64,000 nt of DNA from Tetradesmus obliquus. Taxonomy: Eukaryota; Chlorophyta; Chlorophyceae; Sphaeropleales; Scenedesmaceae. Made by a program: the position numbers and the translations under genes. This document shows, piece after piece, positions 12,215-23,240 of this stretch (the first letter of the stretch is position 1; the number at the start of each line of letters is the position of its first letter). The DNA lies in contig CP126199.1 of NCBI GenBank assembly GCA_030272155.1, positions 1,798,001-1,862,000 of the forward strand, read 5' to 3'. The notes under the pieces were generated by a model. The model was not told where the DNA came from. It searched no databases and worked only from the letters and a program-made list of their open reading frames with translations.

Positions 12215-13494
12215 CCCCCCATCAGCTTTGCCCCTTGCTCCAGCACCCTGCAACCCGTCATGCCTGCGCCCCTGCAAGTCTACCCTTCCAGCAGCCCTCA
12301 AACCCTAGAATCGCCCTGTAAACCTACCCTGCATGTCCAGCAAATCTTCGGGTGCGGGGCACAGCCCCTGCCCGCGGCGCGCCAGCCGCCGGTGCAGCTC
12401 TGCCTCCTCCTCCAGAACCACGGCAGCAGCAATGCGGAAGCCAGCTTCGCGGAAGGGCGCCAGGCGCCGCCGGCGCTCATCACGGCTGACACTGCACAGC
12501 GACAGTCAACCAGCGCAGCCGAAAGCGCTGAGAACACATAGCTGTGTTGCATCAGAGATGGTGTCTTCAAATGAAAGATGGCTAGCAATCTGTTGTTGCA
12601 AGTCTTGATTGGGGCAGTCAAAATGTTGTCCTGAGCCGCCACATCGCCGCCGCCGATTATGACTCAAAGACAACACATAACCCCAGAGACATCATTGTGA
12701 TGTAGCAGGACAACGGCCTTACTTTGAGCGTATGTGGTTGCCTGGCCTGCATGCAGCCGCCTGCAGCAGCCGCTCAAAGACCCCAACACCACACTGCCAC
12801 AGGACACATCATCATACTGCAGCAACCACACATGCTCAATTGGGGCAGTCCAGTATGTGGTTGCCCTGCCTGCACGCAGCCGCCTCCAGCAGCCAGTCAA
12901 AGACAACACAGCCCCGCAGGTACTATTGTTTGGAAGCCTGGAGAGGCTCCTCACCCACTTGCGGCATTTACGAAAGGCACATTTTTGTATGATGCACAAA
13001 TAAAAGACTTACTTGGGGCAGTCCAGTATGTAGTTGCCGGGCCTGGCTGCAGCCGCCTCCAGCAGCCGCTCAAAGACCTCCTCAGCCTGCCCCAGCAGCT
13101 CACTGGTGCGCGCTGCGGAGGCGCCGGCAGCACCGCCGCGCCGCAACCCAGTCACCTGCAGCAGACACAGTACATGGATTGCAGTGTTGGTCTGCAGGTT
13201 ACAGTATTTGGGCTTGTCTGTGTGCCCAGCAGCTCACTGGTACGTGCTGTTGAGGCGCCAGCACCGCCGCCGCGCCTCAGCCCAATCACCTGAAGCACGC
13301 ATGACGCGCATTGCAGTGCACGTGGGGTTGCAAAGACTTGCTGAACAGTGAACGTGCTTGCCGTATGAAGGCAGGCTAAGCAGTCTAGTTCAGGTCAGCC
13401 GCAGCTATGAGGCCCTCTGCTGTTGCAGCTGCCTACAGGCCCTGCTCGCACCTTCATCTGCTTGACTATCGCCTCAGTGCTCAGCAGCAAGTAC

Positions 13495-13526
<32 letters not shown>

Positions 13527-16003
13527 TGGCTGCTGGTGCAGCAGCGTCCTGCTGCCCTGCGGCTGCAGCTTGGCACTCTGCGGAGACATCATGCGGGCTG
13601 CATGGTGCGACTTGCCGCTGCCTGCATGCACACAGCACAACCAGCAACAGCAGCAGCAGCAGCAGCAGCAGTGCAGCAGCAAAAAGTGCAAGTACATCAT
13701 TGTGGCAGCTGACGGAGCATGACTGCTCTTGTCAAATGATGACAGCAGGAGTAAGCAGGCCGCCACACCAGCCACCGACTTGTGCAACACAGCATGGGTT
13801 GCACATCATCAGCGTGCGGCGCGTGACGTGTAATGAGACGCAGCTCGCATGCAGTAAGCGCATGACAGCAAGCCGGCATTAACTAAGAATAAACACATGA
13901 GCAGCCGCACCTGGCAATCCCACCATCATCACCACTGTGCACTGCTCAAACGGCCGCATCACAGGGCCCAGTGCGACAGGCACGTCAGCCGCCACACTTG
14001 CCTGCAGGAGCAGAAGCACAGTCGCAATGGGGGTAGGTCTACCGGAAGGCAGCAGCATGCATGCGCTGCACGCATTGATGAGTTGGATTCTGATCACACT
14101 GGTTGGATGCATGCGGCACAAAGAGCGTTACAGAATGCGAGGCTGTTTCTGCAGCAGCCACAGCTGCCAATGCTGTAGCTGTACATAGCAGCGTTGCTGG
14201 CCCAGATCATTGTCTCCTGATTGAACTGCAGCACCCCATGCAAACACAAAACAACTGTACAGCATAGCATCATGCAGGCAGTATATAAAAAAACAGCCCC
14301 ACCTGCCATGGCAAGCAGCCCAGCCAGCTGCCACTCCACTGCTGCTCCTGCGGCCAACCCCGCGGCTGCTCGCCTTTCAAATTCACAACGACAGCCACAT
14401 TCTTCAGCAGCACGTGCGGGAACAGCGCTGTTGCTGCATTGCTTGGGTCGGGCTTGTGGAAAAGCTCGAAGGCGGTGCCCAGATGCTGGCAGTTGACTGC
14501 AAAGCTGATGCTTGCAATGCTGTTTGGTGCTGCTGGGGACAGGTCAACAAAGCAAGCCACCTCATCGCCCGGTCCGAAGCAGCGGCGCTGGCGGCGGCAG
14601 CAAAACATTTGTTTGCAGGAAGAGGTTTGCAAGAGACGGCATGAGGGGAAGTTTGTTGTGGGGCTTTGTGTACTGAACAGAAAAGCTTGCCGGCACAGCC
14701 GAGGGCAGCCGGCTGCAGCAATATGTGCAGCAGTGTGTACAGGACAGAGAGAAGTGCTGTAACCAAAGCTGTAGGTGCGTCCTGCTGCTGCTGGTTAGCT
14801 TCCTAAATATTGCTAAAGCTCACCTGGTTTGCTGGGTACGGCTGGTACATGTTGCCTGTTGACTTCTTGCCTGTGCTGCCGTAGCCCCAGGACTGGTGGC
14901 TGCCCAGGCTGCCCACATCAACAGACGGCCGTGACACGCCAACCCTGCAAGCAGAACAAGCAGCAGCATGCTTTAAAACCAACAACCAGGTGCATGCAAC
15001 ACTGCTGGTTTTGATGATGCTGGGCTCTAGCCGGCAGCTGTGCCTTCGGCTGTGCCACAAGAGCTGCTGTGCACACAACACGCACGCCGCTGTGGCCACT
15101 GCTGTAGCACTGCTGTAGTCAGCTGCACCGCTGTAGCACTGCTGTAGCACTGCTGTAGTCAGCTGCACCGCTGTAGCACTGCTGTAGCACTGCTGTAGTC
15201 AGCTGCACCGCTGTGGCACTGCTGTAGCACTGCTGTAGTCAGCTGCACCGCTGCCACGCAAGAGGCAAGAGCCTCTTAGAGGCAAGAGGCAGAGTCTGTG
15301 CAACTGCTCCTGCAGCATTCAAACACAGCGCCCCAGCAGCGACCGCCTCTCACACCTGCAGCAGTGGATGGTGTTTGCTGCTGTCTCGTCATCGTTGTAG
15401 GCGTCAGCAGACTCCCCAATATTGGCTGCTGTTGTTTCAAGCGGCTCCAGCACCCTAACAGAGAACCAGAAGCGGCCCGACGTGATGCCATGAGTAGCAC
15501 GCACTCCTGCAAGGGTGATGTGCGATGCAGAAGGCTGCTGTGTTAGGTGGCTAGGTTGAATACAGCGAAGCAACATGTGTGCTTTACATGCTGCACTTGT
15601 CTTGAGTTGGTGATTATGCTCAGGATAGAAGTCAACAGTACGCCATGCCACAAGTGGACGCACTCCTGCAAGTAGAGGTGATGCAGTAGGCTGCTGGGTC
15701 GTGTGGCTGCGGTGAGCCTCGGTTCTTTGTTGGCTGTGCTGTATGCTGTATTTGCAATGATAAGTCATGCACAGTATGCAGGGATTAATCTGGTCGTTTG
15801 CAAGCATAGTGTTTCCAGCTACATGAGGCGTGTTTGGCACCAGTACCCACCACTCCACAAGTAGCCAAAGCCTTCATCACTGAGCGTGCTGGCCACAGGC
15901 CCCTGCAGCTGGCAGTCAAGGCTGCAGTCTGCTGGGTTCAGCAGCACATCTGCCGCCATGTGGCAAGCTGCTGCTGTTGGCGCCATCAAAGACAGCGCTT
16001 TTC
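10302..16003 (-). CDS. hnRNP U-like protein: SPRY plus P-loop (AAA_33) domains, Q/S/A-rich tail
   Basis: Exons in gene order: 16003-15851, 15506-15356, 14944-14824, 14587-14303, 14001-13911, 13621-13452, 13155-13013, 12491-12328, 11926 to 10380 (donor) or 10302 (stop). Every junction is in phase; 936 codons run from the first Met (15986) to the donor. SPRY signatures: GYLWSGVRATHGITSG, SYGYG-like WGYGSTGKKST, GPGDEVACFVDL, ALFPHVLLKNVAV. Then VVMMVGLPGSGKS, a Walker A motif split by an intron inside GLPG/SGKS, followed by EAIVKQMK, NYILDCPNVSRDERRRR and NFALPEVSPEEFDEV. This is the domain order of animal hnRNP U, a nuclear RNA-binding protein; no SAP domain is seen. Residues after about 420 are Gln/Ser/Ala/Tyr-rich, like a prion-like tail. 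The N-terminus may lie further upstream. The alternative 3' end (donor GTAAGT at 10379) would join it to the kinase. Confidence 0.87.
12139..12180 (-). repeat. Copy of hnRNP U-like exon 3' edge
   Basis: Repeats the end of the 12491-12328 exon with its donor: CPAPEDLLEMQ here against CPAPEDLLDMQ in the exon. It sits in the following intron, about 150 bp downstream in gene direction. Confidence 0.8.
12183..12210. repeat. Homopolymer C run (28 bases)
   Basis: An uninterrupted run of C on the + strand (G on the transcribed-sense strand) within an intron of the hnRNP U-like gene. Its length may be unstable in assembly and it could form a G-quadruplex in the transcript. Confidence 0.85.
12720..13292 (-). 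repeat. Partial copies around hnRNP U-like exon 13155-13013
   Basis: Fragments at about 12722-12775, 12840-12905 and 13215-13290 repeat parts of the exon encoding the ERLLEAAAARPGNYILDCP region and its edges. They flank the intact exon on both sides. The exon is the only copy with both splice sites and an open frame. Confidence 0.75.
15101..15250. repeat. 40-bp tandem repeat, about 3.7 units
   Basis: Units start at 15121, 15161 and 15201, with a half unit before and a quarter after. They lie in the intron between the first two SPRY exons after 15506. The core is ctgtagcact. Confidence 0.9.
15640..15685 (-). repeat. Partial copy of SPRY exon start
   Basis: Repeats the acceptor and first bases of the 15506-15356 exon, then diverges. 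It lies in the intron immediately upstream of that exon. Confidence 0.65.
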
Positions 16004-16869
16004 CTGCAGGAAGGAAGGTTGACGGACAGCAGCACTGGTGATGTGAGGCTCATTCCTGACTCAGCTTGCAGCCATCATCACATACTGCTGAAGGAAATTG
16101 AGAGGTTTGATGCTTATTCTGAGTAAAGACTGATAATTGTGACGTGGAACAGGGGAAGGGTGGTTGCTGCTGGGTGAGCAGGATGCTGAGCAGTAGCTGG
16201 TGACAGGTGGTATGCAGGGCAGTGCTAGGGTACTCTGCTGCACGTATCTGAATGTCACCGGAGATCACGACACTACTGAAAGCTGTAATCGCTTGGAGAT
16301 CACCTGTACAAACACCTTTAGCTCGTCATGGGTCTGTACAGCACTCCGGAACAGAGTGAACACAGCTCAGGGGCTTGGTGAATAAGATTAACATACTTTT
16401 GTTCGGTTACTGTTGTTGTGTTTTCAGCGGTCGAAGTAGCACAGGGAACGACATCGGGGTGACTGTGGTCACTCGAGGTTGTTTGGATCTCTTTTCTGTA
16501 CTTCTCTGGCCCTTATGCAATTAAAGGCAAACTAAATCGGTTGATTATAATTTAATCAGCATATCGGGCAGACACAGCTACCCAAATCGAAACCGTAAGA
16601 CCTAACCAGTCCAGGAAGGTCACCAGGCCCTCTGACACCTTCGCTGCATGACCGCCAGGGGCCCCTTAGCGAGCACCCAGGAGTGCTGTGCCGCACCCAG
16701 ACTAGACGCCCACCGCAGAAAGAACACACGATATGAAAACAGCCGCAGCAAGCTTCCCACGAGGGAAGCATTGCTCTGGCGACCAAGCCAGTGACTGCCA
16801 CACCAATGCTGACTCGGTTTGAAACACATGCACGCAGCAACCTTCATCCAGCCAGCTCAACACCCCCAC
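16004..16869. other. Intergenic region
   Basis: Lies between the first supported exon of the hnRNP U-like gene and the stop of the membrane protein gene, both on the minus strand. It should hold the 3' end of the latter and the promoter or first exon of the former. An AT-rich patch is at 16515-16565. No further exon could be supported. Confidence 0.45.
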
Positions 16870-17335
16870 CTATTCAGCATGCACAGCATCCGCCGCAGCT
16901 GCTGGCACATGATCCAAGCTGACCGCACTCTCCAGCAGCTCAGCCGCACCCTCCTCCTCCCAATCCTCCTCCATCTGCTGCCCTGCCAGTGCTGCTGCTG
17001 CTGCTGCTGCTGCCTGCTGCTGCTCTGCCGGCAGCTCCAGACCTTCAGCTGCCAACTCCTGCCGCATACCGCTGCCCTCATCGGCGCCATCCACTGACAG
17101 GAGTTGCTCTGCTGCTGCAGCTAGCATCAACTCCTCCTCCTCCTCCTCCTGAGGCATGTCATCTTCCATGCTGCGCCGCACTACAGGCACCCGGCCAATG
17201 TCATCACTGCCAGAGTCAACGCCTGCAACCTCATCCTCACTGAACCGCACACGCCTGCCTGCTACTGCTGCTGCACCCCCTGCCGAGGCCCTGCTGCTGC
17301 CTGCAAGCCCACCCCGCACCCCCACCCCCACCCCA

Positions 17336-17382
<47 letters not shown>

Positions 17383-18362
17383 GCGAGCTGATCCACCAGC
17401 TGCCATCCTGCCTCCAAGCCCCACCTGCGCTGCGCCTGAACCCCGGCTGCCGCCGCTCCCAAAACCTAAACCTCGCCCAGAGCCCCGCTCTCTGCCTTGC
17501 ATTGTTTGCCTCGCCCTGCGCCTTGCTCCCAGCGCTCCAAGCCCCCCATAAGGATCAAATGCAATCTCCCGCTCCCTGTTGCTGCGCGGCCCAGCATAAG
17601 CCCCAAACTGCGTATCTAAGCTGCTAAAGTCCCCTAAACCGCCACCACCCCGGCCGCATCCAAGCCCTAAACCTGACATGCCCAAAGACCCCAGATCGTC
17701 AGGGTCCAAGCCCTCTAAACCGCTGTACCTGGTGCCTACCCCTCTACGCTGACCTGCTAGCTGCTGTTTGCTGCTCGCTCGCAGGAACTGCCACACGCCA
17801 ACCAAAATCATCATAACAATGACAAAAGGCTGCAAAAACCTTACCCAATCAAGGCTCGCAGGAGCCTCACTATCTGAACCACTAAAACCTGCACCTGAAG
17901 CCGCGCTAGCTGAACCCCGCTGAACCCCAGCTGTGCCGAACACTGCGACAGCCTTGTCGCCAAGCGGCAGTAGCAGCAGGCCGCCGGCGGCTGTAGCAGG
18001 CAGCGGAGTGTCTGTGTCCCAAGCTGTAGCATGCAGCAGGCTGCCAGCACAGTTGCCATTTCCACTGCTGCTGCTGTCAATGCTGCTGTCTGCTGCTTCT
18101 CCAGCAGCTGCTGCAGCTGCCTCTTGCAGCCCCACCTGCTGCTGCTGCTGCTGCTGCTGGATGTAGTGCCTGCCTAATCCATACAGCTGCCACAGGTCTT
18201 GCCAGGTGTGTGATACCAAGTGGCTGTTAGCCAGTTTCAGGGGGTTGCTGGTGTTAAAAGTGGCAACGCCTGCTGCATGCAGCAGCACCAGCCTGTTCTT
18301 TGAGGCGATGAGGCGCACAGGGCCTGGGGGCAGGCCGAGCGGCAGCCGCTGCACCGCCTGGC

Positions 18363-18424
<62 letters not shown>

Positions 18425-21400
18425 AAGAGCAGCGCGGATGCAGGATGCAGAGACATCAGAAGCCGACAGAGTTGCAGTACATGCCAGTGGCAGCCGCTGC
18501 ACCACCTGGCAGCAGCAACAGCAGCAGTGAATGCAGCATGTGAAATTGCAGAGCCAACAGAAGCAAGCAGAGTTGCCGTGAATGCACGTGGATTGAGGAG
18601 GAGCAACGGTGCAGAAGCCGGACAGCATTCAAAGTGCATTCGTGGTCAGCCGGCGGGCGATTGTGCATGTGCAACGCCTCGCATGCGATGAACTCCAGCA
18701 GCAATATGCTGCATCTGCTACGTTTCTAACCATTCCATCACCACAAGCACCAGCAAGCAGCAGCTGCGCGCACCTTGCACTTCATCGTCCGCTGTGATGA
18801 CGGCACCACCATAGCCAGCAGCTCCCCTCCCCGGGTCACGCCAAACACCCTGAACGCCCGCACCGGGTCAAACGCAGCAGCCACCAGCACATCAGGCTGG
18901 CCTGAGAAGCTGCCAGCAGCACTGCTGCTGCTGCTGCTGCTGCTGCTGTCAGTGCTGCCATCTTCACTGCTGCTGATAGATTGGGTCTCAGTGGCATTGC
19001 TGCTGCTGCTGCTGCTGCTGCCGGCTGGACTCAAGGGCTGCGCCAGGCCAGTGCAGGGCCTCACAATGCGGCCACGGCCCCTGTGCATGAGCACGATGAA
19101 TGAGGCGTGGCCTGACTGCACCACCAGCTGGTAGTCGGCTGCAGCAGCAGCAAGCAGCAGCAGCAGCAGCGGACGGCACAGTGGTCATGTGCTGAGAAAG
19201 AAACAACAGGTGACAAGATGGGTCATACACAACGGCGCGACTTGCACGGATCAGCACACAGATAGCTCAGCGTACAAGAATGTTAGGACCAAGTGGAGAG
19301 CGGTCTGCTTTACTCCTTTTGTGCTCGTGGACGGTATCCACACTGAGCGAAGACGTTTGGGGGACTGTATGATCGTGCTGCTGTCAGCAAGGCTGCTTCA
19401 GCATGTACACACAGCATAACCCAGAGCCACAAACACGATCAAACGCAATCTGTTAACAAGACGTATCACCGCATAGCTGCAGCACGGCTGCGCTCACTGT
19501 TGCGGTTCACTGCCAGTGGTACCGCATCCGCATTGAAGCAGCATCAGCTGGAAGCACAAACACACTTGCAGATATGCTGCATTGCTCAACGTCACAGCAT
19601 TACAGCTGCACTCACTGTTGAGGTTCACTGCCAGCGGCGCAGCATTCAAGGGCCGTGACAGCATCAGCCAGCACCACAAACACACTTGCAGACATGATGC
19701 ATCGCTCTGCGCCACAAGCATTACAGCTGCACTCACTGTTGAGGTTCACTGCCAGCCGCGCAGCATCCGCATTGAAAAAGCATCAGCCGGCACCACAAAC
19801 ACACTTGCAGATATGCTGCATCGCTCTGCGTCGCAACATTACAGCGGCACTCACTGTTTAAGTTCACTGCCAGGGGTGCCGCATCCAGGTGCCGTGACAG
19901 CATCATGCGGCCGCTTGGTGGCAGCAGCGCCGCGACTTGGCCAGCTGCATCCAGCAGCAGCAGCATCTTGCGCTGCTTGGCAGACCTGCAGCCGCGTGCA
20001 GCGCAGTGCAATCTGGAGACCTTTTCATAAGGATTGCAGCTGGTGCAGCACCCCTACTGCAACTCGGCGTCAGGGCAACTAACACATACCTTACGAGGAT
20101 CCAACACAGCAAGAGACACACGCACATACTGCAGAGTTCACTCACTTGGTGAAAGCTAGGTGCCGGATGGCCTGCTGGTAGGTCTCTGGAGCGGAGCTGT
20201 TGGCCTGGCGTGCTCTGTCATCTGCAGTTGACGTCATGACGGTGCGGATGCTGCTGACGCCGCTGCCATCTGGCGACCTGTTGGCACCGCAGCAGCAGCA
20301 GCAGCAGCAGCGGCAGCAGCAGCAGCGGCAGCAGCAGCAGCAGCAGCGGCAGCAGCAGCAGCGGCAGCAGCAGCAGCAGCGGCAGCAGCAGCGGCAGCGG
20401 CAGCAGCGGCAGCAGCAGCGGCAGCAGCAGAGAGAGACTTTTACATATGAGCCCCGATACACTGCAGATACGTAATGTCCACGCAGGAGCACTCCCTTCC
20501 GCTGTGGCTTGTCATGTGGCTTGTCATTTGGTACTGCTTTGCTGCAGCACATCAGCAGCGTCACTGCAGCAGCTGACAAACCAGGTGGCACCACCTGCCA
20601 TGCGCAAAATAGAGAAGAGACGTGCTGTTGTGCAGAATGCAGAAGCGCTGCACGCACTTTATGCTTTCATGAGTCACTTCCAGCAGCAGCACCGTGCCCT
20701 GCTGCTGCCCCACAGCCAGCTGTGTAGTGTTGCTGCGCAGCAGGACCGAAGCGAGCGCTGTTGCTGCGCCACCAGCACCTGCAGGCAGCAGCAATCAATC
20801 AAAATAGAAGGAATTGAGCATATTGTTCTTGAGCAGGGCTGCGGTCTGCTGTACGTTTGGCTTATTTCCTGTACGGCTGCCAGCTGCTGTTTGTGCTGTC
20901 TGCATACATCACCGCTGCAGCAAGCCATCCTCTCCTGCAGTCACCACCAGCATCTTCAAATGCTGCAAATATGCTGCGAACCGCCATCAACTGACTGTTT
21001 GAACGAAACAAATCAGCCAGTGTACAGCAGGCGCTGACAGTTGTCATCACCTATGTCATGCTCAAACAGCAAGTGGCCCGCTGCTGTGAAGAAGTACAGC
21101 CGCCCAGCCGCATCCCCAAGCACCGCGAACATGCCACTGCCGCTGTTGGGGCGGTCTGTTATGACATGTGACACTGTTACTTTGCTGTCGGCTGACACGG
21201 CGCTTGAAAATGACCAGTGCTGCGGCCACAGCGGCATGCGGGTGGCGAGTGTACGCTGCAAGTTGCCTGTGGGTGGCACAAATGAACGCATCCCTGCAGT
21301 ACAGAGAAGGAGGATCAGATAACTATTTCAAGTTTAAACCTGTCTGGTCTCATTTGGTGCACTGAACTGTCTAGCACTGGGTCACTGCAGCAGCACTTCC

Positions 21401-21710
21401 CATGGGGCAATGCCATGTGTTGATAACATAGATCTCGCAGGCAGTCGCTTCCGCCGTTGGTTGAATAATTCGTTGTTGGTGCACTGAATGTCTCACAGGC
21501 AGCTGCATGCTTCTCACCTGCAGCTGCAAGATCTTGTTCCAGTACTGCTGCTCCATGCAACTGCTGCCTGAGTGCCTGCACTTCTGCTTCCAGATCGTTT
21601 ATGCGTTGATCCAGAGGGCTATTTGCTTCTCCGATTACAATGCTGAACGCAAAGCAGCTGTCAACAAGCAACACGACAGCCCAACGTGCCAGGCGCGAAG
21701 CCCTACGCAT
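16870..21710 (-). CDS. Single-pass membrane protein with propeller-like luminal region
   Basis: Exons in gene order: 21710-21518, 21293-21051, 20778-20658, 20277-20146, 19985-19855, 19138-18774, 18357-16870. All phases close from an ATG to a stop, 890 residues. The N-terminus has a hydrophobic stretch after MRRASRLARWAVVLLV (signal peptide or anchor) and a short heptad-like coil. The middle has repeated beta-strand patterns of a quinoprotein or WD-like propeller, for example AVLGDAAGRLYFFTAAGHLL, QLAVGQQQGTVLLLEV and FRVFGVTRGGELLAMVV. A membrane span follows (FLQPFVIVMMILVGVWQFL), then a cytosolic tail rich in Gly, Arg, Ala and Glu, with an acidic patch. I do not recognise the family; similar single-span plant proteins with luminal propellers exist. 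Function is unknown. Confidence 0.8.
18361..18423. repeat. (GCA)n tract, about 20 units
   Basis: Reads (CTG)n on the sense strand and ends directly at the 3' splice site of exon 18357-16870. A partial copy of that exon start lies beyond it at about 18480-18515. Confidence 0.9.
19494..19800 (-). repeat. Three tandem copies of an exon 3' edge with donor site
   Basis: Copies at about 19495-19560, 19610-19665 and 19735-19790 repeat the end of exon 19985-19855 (encoding AAPLAVNLN) with its gtgagtg donor. Spacing is about 115-125 bp. They lie in the following intron. Confidence 0.85.
20290..20433. repeat. Long (GCA)n/(GCG) compound tract
   Basis: About 140 bp of GCA units interrupted by CGG-type units. 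On the sense strand it is CTG/CCG-rich and lies a dozen bases upstream of the acceptor of exon 20277-20146. Confidence 0.85.
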
Positions 21711-22173
21711 CGTGAGGGCGTTTGGTTGGTAGGTTCGTCTCAGCTTCCGTTCACAGCCTTATAAGAGGTGCATGTTTAAGCTCCAAGTCATATGCAACAT
21801 GCCTTGCTCGAACAGAGGAACGGCGTGTGAAACAGAGTGTCACAGAGGGTGCAGAAGTTCTCCAGCAGCTCAACGGTCGGTCCGTCGAAGTCGGCAACAC
21901 ATGCTTTCAGAACAGCTACAGATGGCGACCACAAGCGCTAATAGAACTGCTGCCGGCACCAGACACTGGTGACAGGTAACACTGTTATGGTCACTTGGGG
22001 TTAAGAAAGGGTTCAATGATTCAAACAACAGCACAATTTGCTTCATGGGGGATGCAACGGACATGATTACAGGCAAACCTCCCATAAGAGCTCATCCAAG
22101 AGCAATAGTCTGCATGCCCGACACGTGTCTATCAGCACATGCTGCACTTCTGCCAGAAGAGAGTCCCTCGCTG
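21711..22173. other. Intergenic region
   Basis: Between the start of the membrane protein gene and the stop of the F-box/LRR gene, both minus strand. It is expected to hold the promoter of the former and the 3' UTR of the latter. No motif is strong enough to name. Confidence 0.5.
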
Positions 22174-23202
22174 CTAAGCCAGCTGCAAGCACGGCAGCTG
22201 CATCACGCCTTCAGGGATCACCCGCAGCCGCTGGCAGTTTGTAACAGCCAGCTGAGTCAGCAATGACAGCCCTGCCAGCTCAGCAGGCAGCGCCCACAAG
22301 CCCCCACAGTCACTGATCTCTATCTGCCGCAGCTTCGGCCAAACTATGGTACTAACACTGTTACTAACACTGCCCGAACCCGCCTCGGGCAGCAGCTGCA
22401 GGGCATCACACCCGCACAGCACCAGCTGCTGCAGCTGCTGGCAGTGCAGCAGCGATGCCGGTAGTGCTGCTAGTGAGCTGCATTCATACAAGCTGAGCAG
22501 CTGCAGACTGCTGAGGGATCCTAAGTCGGCTGGCAGCGTGTGAAGCGAGGAGCAGCCGCACAGCACTAGCTGCTGCAGCTTTGGCAGCTGGCAGATGCCC
22601 TCAGGCAGCTGCTGCAGGTCCCTGCAGCCTGCATGGAGTTACAGGGGGTAGAAGGAAGCAGAAAATGGGCAACAGCCTGAGGGTTGACAGTAGCATGCTG
22701 TGTGTGGCAGCGGGCAGATCAAATAGCAGCTGCTACGTCTTGCACCTTGCGTATGTGTTGTCACAACATCACGGTGATGCTGTTGCACCGTCAACTGAGG
22801 TCCGTGTGCAGTTGAGAACAAGTGCATTCAACCCTTGGCTCACACAGAGACCCCATGCATCTGGTGCACATGCAGGCACACACAGCTCCAACAGAGATCT
22901 AGGCGTGCACGCAGTTGCAAAACACATGGAGCAACCGCAATCAGCACCTTCCACGATTCCCTCACCATTCACATGCAGCAGCTCCAAGGCTGCATTGCTG
23001 CTGCCCAAGTCCTCAGGTAGCTCCGCAAGCAATGCACAGTCTGTCACTTTGAGCTGCTGCAGGCTGCTGAGGCCCCCCGCTGCTGCAAACAGCCTGCGCA
23101 GCCCACTGCAGCGCCACAGGCTGATGGCAGTGAGTGACGTCAGGCGAGACAGTGCATCTGGCAGGCAGCGCAGCGACGAGTAGTCTGCAGGTATTTACAG
23201 GT

Positions 23203-23240
<38 letters not shown>

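Noticed and set aside
14128..14225. Extra hnRNP U-like exon with an acceptor at 14225
   Set aside because: No donor gives a phase that fits exon 14001-13911, while exons 14303 and 14001 join directly in phase 0.
15101..15250. Regulatory array of transcription-factor sites
   Set aside because: It lies in an intron and is a plain 40-bp tandem repeat with no recognised binding motif.
20910..20940. Micro-exon encoding EDGLLQR in the membrane protein gene
   Set aside because: Its donor phase does not fit exon 20778, and exons 21051 and 20778 join in phase without it.
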